Below are positions 60,915 through 64,000 of a stretch of DNA of 64,000 nt, one piece after another. Position numbers and translations under genes: made by a program. A model generated the notes under the pieces. It saw nothing but the letters and a program-made list of their open reading frames with translations. It ran no database searches and had not been told where the DNA came from. The first letter of the stretch is position 1; every line of letters begins with the position of its first letter. Origin of the DNA: SIG603 sp963589785 (GTDB taxonomy: Bacteria > Bacillota > Clostridia > Oscillospirales > Acutalibacteraceae); NCBI GenBank assembly GCA_963589785.1, contig CAVAMJ010000006.1, positions 1 through 64,000 on the forward strand. The letters run 5' to 3'.

Positions 60915-63686
60915 TTAGTTCTCGGCATCATTCATTGCCTTAGCCTGATTGTAAGCATCCAAAATCGCTTTAGCGGAGCATGTCGCACCGCAGTAAACAT
61001 CGACTGAATCGCTCGACTGACTGCTTATAAGCGTACTCTTAACAGAACTCATAGCAAAATTGTAATAATCGCTGTTGCTTGTGTCAGTGCTTGAGATTAT
61101 TGAAATATCCTTTAGCTTATTGCCCTTAAATGTCACGTTGAATGTTAAGTCATAGCTGTCCCAACCGTCATCATAGCAGAGGTCCTCATCCCAAAGGCAA
61201 GTGCTTGTAACGGTGTAGGTTCTCTCTGTCTCTGGAGTCGGTGTAGGTGTCGGAGTAGCAGTCGGCTCAGGTGTGGTAGTAGGTGACGGTGTAGGTGTAG
61301 CAGTCGGCTTTGGTGTCGGTGTCTGACCCTTACCGTTAATTATGACAGAATCGAGATTCAAGTCGCTGTGATCCTTCTTTGCCTTTTCGAGTGCATTGTT
61401 ATAAGCGTTTACGATTGCCTTAGATGAATATGTTGCACCGGAAACGCTGTCAACCGCAGTCGAGCCACCTTTGATTGACGGGCTTATCGAATTCCAAGCG
61501 TCGGAGATATACTCGTCATTGTCCTCATCGTCATTGTCGGTTGTCATGGTAATATCGCTGAGTTTACCATTTTTGTAGCTTGCCTTAACTGTAATGTTAT
61601 ATCCGAATCCATTGACCTCAGCTGTACCCTCATATGAATAGCTGTCTTCAGACGGCTTAGGTGTAGCTGTTGGATTTGGTGTTGCTGTCGGCTTCGGTGT
61701 AGCCGTTGGGCTTGCCTTTTTGATAGATACGCTCGATGCCGTGATGTCGGAGTGCTCCTTTTTAGCCTGTTCAAGAGCCGAATTATATGCACTTACAATA
61801 GCATTCGATGAAAGCGTTGCCTTAGAAACTGCATCCACCTCGGTGTTTCCGCTTGTTATCGCAGTGCTAAGACCGTCCCAAGCCTTTGTCATGTACTTCT
61901 TGTTGGTGGAAGTTGTGTTCGGCTCGTCATAGGAAATACCCGTGAGCTTTCCGTCCTTGAATGTAGCGGTGACGGCAATCTCATAGTTCCATGACTCTAC
62001 CGTAGCTGTTCCAGTGTAGGAATAGCTTCCCTCCTCGGGCTTCGGTGTAGCGGTTGGTTTCGGTGTCGGTGTAGCTGTCGGCTTCGGTGTAGGAGTTGTT
62101 CCGCCGTTCTTTGCTACTGCCTCATTGAACGCATTGTTAAATGCCTCCTGAATTGCATCTGAGGAATATGTAGCACCTGTGACAGTATCAGCCGTTCCCT
62201 TAGAAATAAGAGAAGCCTTCATGCCGTTCCATGCGTTGTTTGCATAGGAAATATTACTGCTGTCTGAGTTATTCAGAAGTTTAAAATTAGAAAGACCCGT
62301 GCACTTTCCGTTCTTAAACGTAGCATCAAAGCTTACAGTGTAATCAAACTCACTGCAATATGCTGTGCCGTTGAATGTCCCGTCAGCCGGAGTACCGTCT
62401 GTTTTCGGCTTTGTTGTCGGCTTTACGGTTGGTTTCGGAGTAGCTGTTGCTTTTGCCGTCGGCTTCGGTGTCGGAGTTGTTCCGCCGTTCTTTGCTACTG
62501 CCTCATTGTACGCCGTGTTAAATGCCTCCTGAATTGCATCTGAGGAATATGTAGCACCTGAAACAGTATCAGCTGTTCCGTTTGACCCAAGAGATGCCTT
62601 CATGCCGTTCCATGCGTTGTCAGCATAAGAAATATTACTGCTGTCTGAGTTATTCAAAAGTTTGAAATTCGAGACATTAGTGCACTTTCCGTTTTTGAAT
62701 GTAACATCAAGGCTTACTGTATAATTGAACTTATCGCAATATGCCGTGCCTGTGTATGTTCCGTCAGCCGGAGTACCGTCCGTTTTCGGCTTTGTTGTCG
62801 GCTTCGGTGTAGGTGTAGCGGTCGGCTCAGGAGTAGGCTCAGGAGTGCTGTCGGGATTAGCTGCCGACTTCAATGCCATTTTTACTGCCTCCCTGATACC
62901 GTTCGAGGAATATGTAGCGCCCGAAACTGTATCGACGTTCGGACTTCCAGCCGCAAGCATGCTCGAAATTATGCTCTTTGCGCTGTTGTAGTAAGAGTCT
63001 GTCTCACCGGAATGGTCGGTAACATCAATCGAGGTCATTTTGCCGTCCTTTACAGTTACGCTGACATAGATAAGTCCGCCGTAACCCTGATGCCAACCCG
63101 TATAAGTACCGTCTGTCAAAACCGCACTGTCATCATAGCCGTCTGTGCTTATCGGTGCGGGTGTAGTAACGGTCGGAGTTGCCGAAAGAGTATTAGAGCC
63201 TGTCAAAGCATTTTTAACAGCCTCAAGGATACCTCTCGAGGAATATGTAGCACCCGAAACGGTATCTACATCGTAGGACTGCTCATCGATAATAGTGTCA
63301 ATAAGGCTGAGTGCTCTGTTAAAGAAAGCCGCATCATCGTGGTTTGAAAGCACATCAATCTTAGTGATACTGCCGTTCTTAACAGTAACTTCTACCTCAG
63401 TGATACCGCCGTAGCCTGTACCCTTTCCGGTGTAGGTTCCGTCCTCAAAGCTGCCCTTCTTGCTTGATTTTTTCTTCTTTGTCTTCTCGTCCTTGGTGTC
63501 AGAGAGTTTCTCTGTCTCAAGCTCTGTTTTGTCAGAGCTGTCACTCACCTCATACTCGCTCAAGTCAGGCTCCTCAGGCCAAACAACCGCCTCTATGCTC
63601 GGCACATTGGTAACCATTCCGATTGCCGTGAGTGCCGCCAAAACAACTGCGGGTACGATGAACAAGAGTGATTTCAAATTCTTCAT
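60915..63686 (-). CDS. Seven-domain FMN-binding (multiflavinylated) anchored protein
   Basis: 923 residues. A membrane anchor (4-26) and a charged stalk with poly-Lys (27-80) are followed by seven FMN-binding domains at about 82-163, 192-274, 307-395, 434-525, 552-645, 681-775 and 822-918. They are separated by Thr-Pro-Lys-Ala linkers. Predicted flavin-accepting threonines are 147, 258, 379, 506, 624, 752 and 902. Five domains have the canonical [ST]GAT; domain 5 reads SKAT and domain 7 CGAT. Domains 1 and 2 are the classic type; 3 to 7 are variants with YTGTA starts. Up to seven covalent FMNs would make a wire-like carrier through the cell wall. AAAGGAGG precedes the ATG. Confidence 0.88.
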   Translation of the reverse strand: MKNLKSLLFIVPAVVLAALTAIGMVTNVPSIEAVVWPEEPDLSEYEVSDSSDKTELETEKLSDTKDEKTKKKKSSKKGSFEDGTYTGKGTGYGGITEVEVTVKNGSITKIDVLSNHDDAAFFNRALSLIDTIIDEQSYDVDTVSGATYSSRGILEAVKNALTGSNTLSATPTVTTPAPISTDGYDDSAVLTDGTYTGWHQGYGGLIYVSVTVKDGKMTSIDVTDHSGETDSYYNSAKSIISSMLAAGSPNVDTVSGATYSSNGIREAVKMALKSAANPDSTPEPTPEPTATPTPKPTTKPKTDGTPADGTYTGTAYCDKFNYTVSLDVTFKNGKCTNVSNFKLLNNSDSSNISYADNAWNGMKASLGSNGTADTVSGATYSSDAIQEAFNTAYNEAVAKNGGTTPTPKPTAKATATPKPTVKPTTKPKTDGTPADGTFNGTAYCSEFDYTVSFDATFKNGKCTGLSNFKLLNNSDSSNISYANNAWNGMKASLISKGTADTVTGATYSSDAIQEAFNNAFNEAVAKNGGTTPTPKPTATPTPKPTATPKPEEGSYSYTGTATVESWNYEIAVTATFKDGKLTGISYDEPNTTSTNKKYMTKAWDGLSTAITSGNTEVDAVSKATLSSNAIVSAYNSALEQAKKEHSDITASSVSIKKASPTATPKPTATPNPTATPKPSEDSYSYEGTAEVNGFGYNITVKASYKNGKLSDITMTTDNDDEDNDEYISDAWNSISPSIKGGSTAVDSVSGATYSSKAIVNAYNNALEKAKKDHSDLNLDSVIINGKGQTPTPKPTATPTPSPTTTPEPTATPTPTPTPETERTYTVTSTCLWDEDLCYDDGWDSYDLTFNVTFKGNKLKDISIISSTDTSNSDYYNFAMSSVKSTLISSQSSDSVDVYCGATCSAKAILDAYNQAKAMNDAEN
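62101..62830. repeat. 381-bp tandem duplication of FMN domain and linker
   Basis: CCGCCGTTCTTTGCTACTGC occurs at 62101 and 62482, 381 bp (127 codons) apart. The surrounding domains 3 and 4 with their linkers remain very similar in DNA, showing recent intragenic duplication. Confidence 0.85.
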
Positions 63687-63704
63687 TCTGTTCTTTCCTC
63701 CTTT

Positions 63705-63768
63705 GTTAGTTTATACTAACTTACGTATGCAATATACTGAATTATATTGAATAAGACCACCGTGTCAC
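63705..63768 (-). promoter_or_regulatory. Internal promoter and palindrome before the seven-domain gene
   Basis: Minus strand: -35 GTGACA (63763-63768), 16-bp spacer, -10 TATAAT (63741-63746). Downstream of the start point, just ahead of the ribosome site, is the perfect palindrome GTTAGT-TTAT-ACTAAC (63705-63720). Its TTAG..CTAA-like halves resemble boxes for DtxR/MntR-type metal regulators, though this is only an impression. Confidence 0.6.
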
Positions 63769-63795
63769 AGCCGAAAAAGCTTATGGCTGTGACAC
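63762..63795. promoter_or_regulatory. Inverted repeat between apbE and the FMN gene
   Basis: GTGTCACAGCC (63762-63772) / GGCTGTGACAC (63785-63795): perfect 11-bp arms and a 12-nt loop. No T-run follows on the minus strand, so it is not a standard terminator. It overlaps the -35 box above and could be an operator, an mRNA processing site or an attenuator. Confidence 0.6.
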
Positions 63796-63814
63796 TTCGT
63801 CTTTGATTTACTTT

Positions 63815-64000
63815 TTACTCTACGATTTCGTAGTCAAGCTCAGAGCTGAAATTGCTCTCAATGCCCTTGCTGACATAGATTTTACCCTCAGAATCGACAA
63901 GGATAAAATCAAACTGATCGCTGTGCTCATGCCAGTAATTCACGGCTTCATCCTTACCCATTATGAAAAGCGAGGTTGAAAGTCCGTCAGCAAGTAAGCC
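63815..64000 (-). CDS. apbE: FAD:protein FMN transferase, C-terminal end only
   Basis: The last 61 codons of a gene that starts beyond the window. The peptide begins LLADGLSTSLFIMGKDEAV, matching the ADALSTALFVMG region of ApbE proteins. That region contains a metal ligand (Asp) and the conserved Thr needed for transferring FMN from FAD to a Thr in the [ST]GAT motif of target proteins. The tail (DSEGKIYVSKGI) is also typical. Position directly ahead of two FMN-binding proteins strongly supports the identification. Confidence 0.9.
   Translation of the reverse strand, partial: GLLADGLSTSLFIMGKDEAVNYWHEHSDQFDFILVDSEGKIYVSKGIESNFSSELDYEIVE

Noticed and set aside
63762..63795. Terminator between apbE and the multi-FMN gene
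   Set aside because: Perfect hairpin but no T-tract on the minus strand and it overlaps a promoter -35 box; kept as a regulatory inverted repeat instead.
1..64000. tRNA, rRNA, tmRNA, RNase P or SRP RNA genes, and classical riboswitches
   Set aside because: I saw no tRNA-like TTC/CCA patterns, rRNA landmarks or riboswitch cores in the intergenic regions read by eye; a covariance-model scan would settle it.

Overview
The window looks like chromosome of a Gram-positive anaerobe of the class Clostridia, probably an Oscillospiraceae/Ruminococcaceae-type gut bacterium. The basis is an IspH-ribosomal protein S1 fusion in a cmk-plsC-ispH/S1 cluster, single-chain iron-sulfur L-serine dehydratase, strong GGAGG-type ribosome sites, near-consensus sigma-A promoters and the absence of outer-membrane genes. 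I see no rRNA, tRNA, CRISPR array, intact prophage or intact insertion sequence. The genus is not determinable from the sequence alone.

Layout. 1-250: a 97-bp tandem repeat cut by the window edge. 340-3982: an APC permease/serine hydrolase operon with a GntR regulator. 4250-5519: a deletion scar joining a broken GH78-type rhamnosidase to an AraC regulator that has lost its 5' end. 5621-8290: small stress-type units (HxlR/cupin, TetR/aldo-keto reductase). 8340-9740: a gene-poor stretch with a SHOCT-like mini-protein and a KilA/antirepressor-like membrane protein. 9738-18305: RlmD-type methylase, M23 peptidase, YchF, an amino-acid ABC transporter and a secreted CHAP-like protein. 18426-24356: peroxiredoxin, serine dehydratase, sugar isomerase, MarR-MATE operon, aldose epimerase. 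24527-31275: an MMPL transporter plus a giant heptad-repeat protein opposite a TetR gene, with three matching operators between them. 31358-36825: second sugar isomerase, acetyltransferase and a heterodimeric ABC exporter. 36889-53505: housekeeping block (secDF, ispH/S1, plsC, cmk, flavoprotein, RpiR regulator, uvrBA, a RadC-like gene). 53521-54137: a non-coding element with 60-bp inverted termini. 54159-57862: flavodoxin/HxlR pair, esterase, RING/DUF2628 protein. 58105-59381: rpsF-ssb-rpsR. 59492-64000: a flavin electron-transfer operon (apbE end, seven-domain FMN-binding protein, one-domain FMN-binding protein, NapH-like 4Fe-4S membrane protein).

The most interesting module is the last one. 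An ApbE flavin transferase sits beside a 923-residue anchored protein with seven FMN-binding domains separated by Thr-Pro linkers, a second small FMN-binding protein and a polyferredoxin membrane protein. Together these can be read as a chain carrying electrons from the membrane across the cell wall. An internal promoter in front of the large gene carries a palindrome of the type bound by iron/manganese regulators.

Several regulator genes sit next to palindromes that look like their own operators: two TetR genes, one MarR gene and two HxlR genes. These are directly testable. All gene functions are read from motifs and from memory of families; no database search was run.
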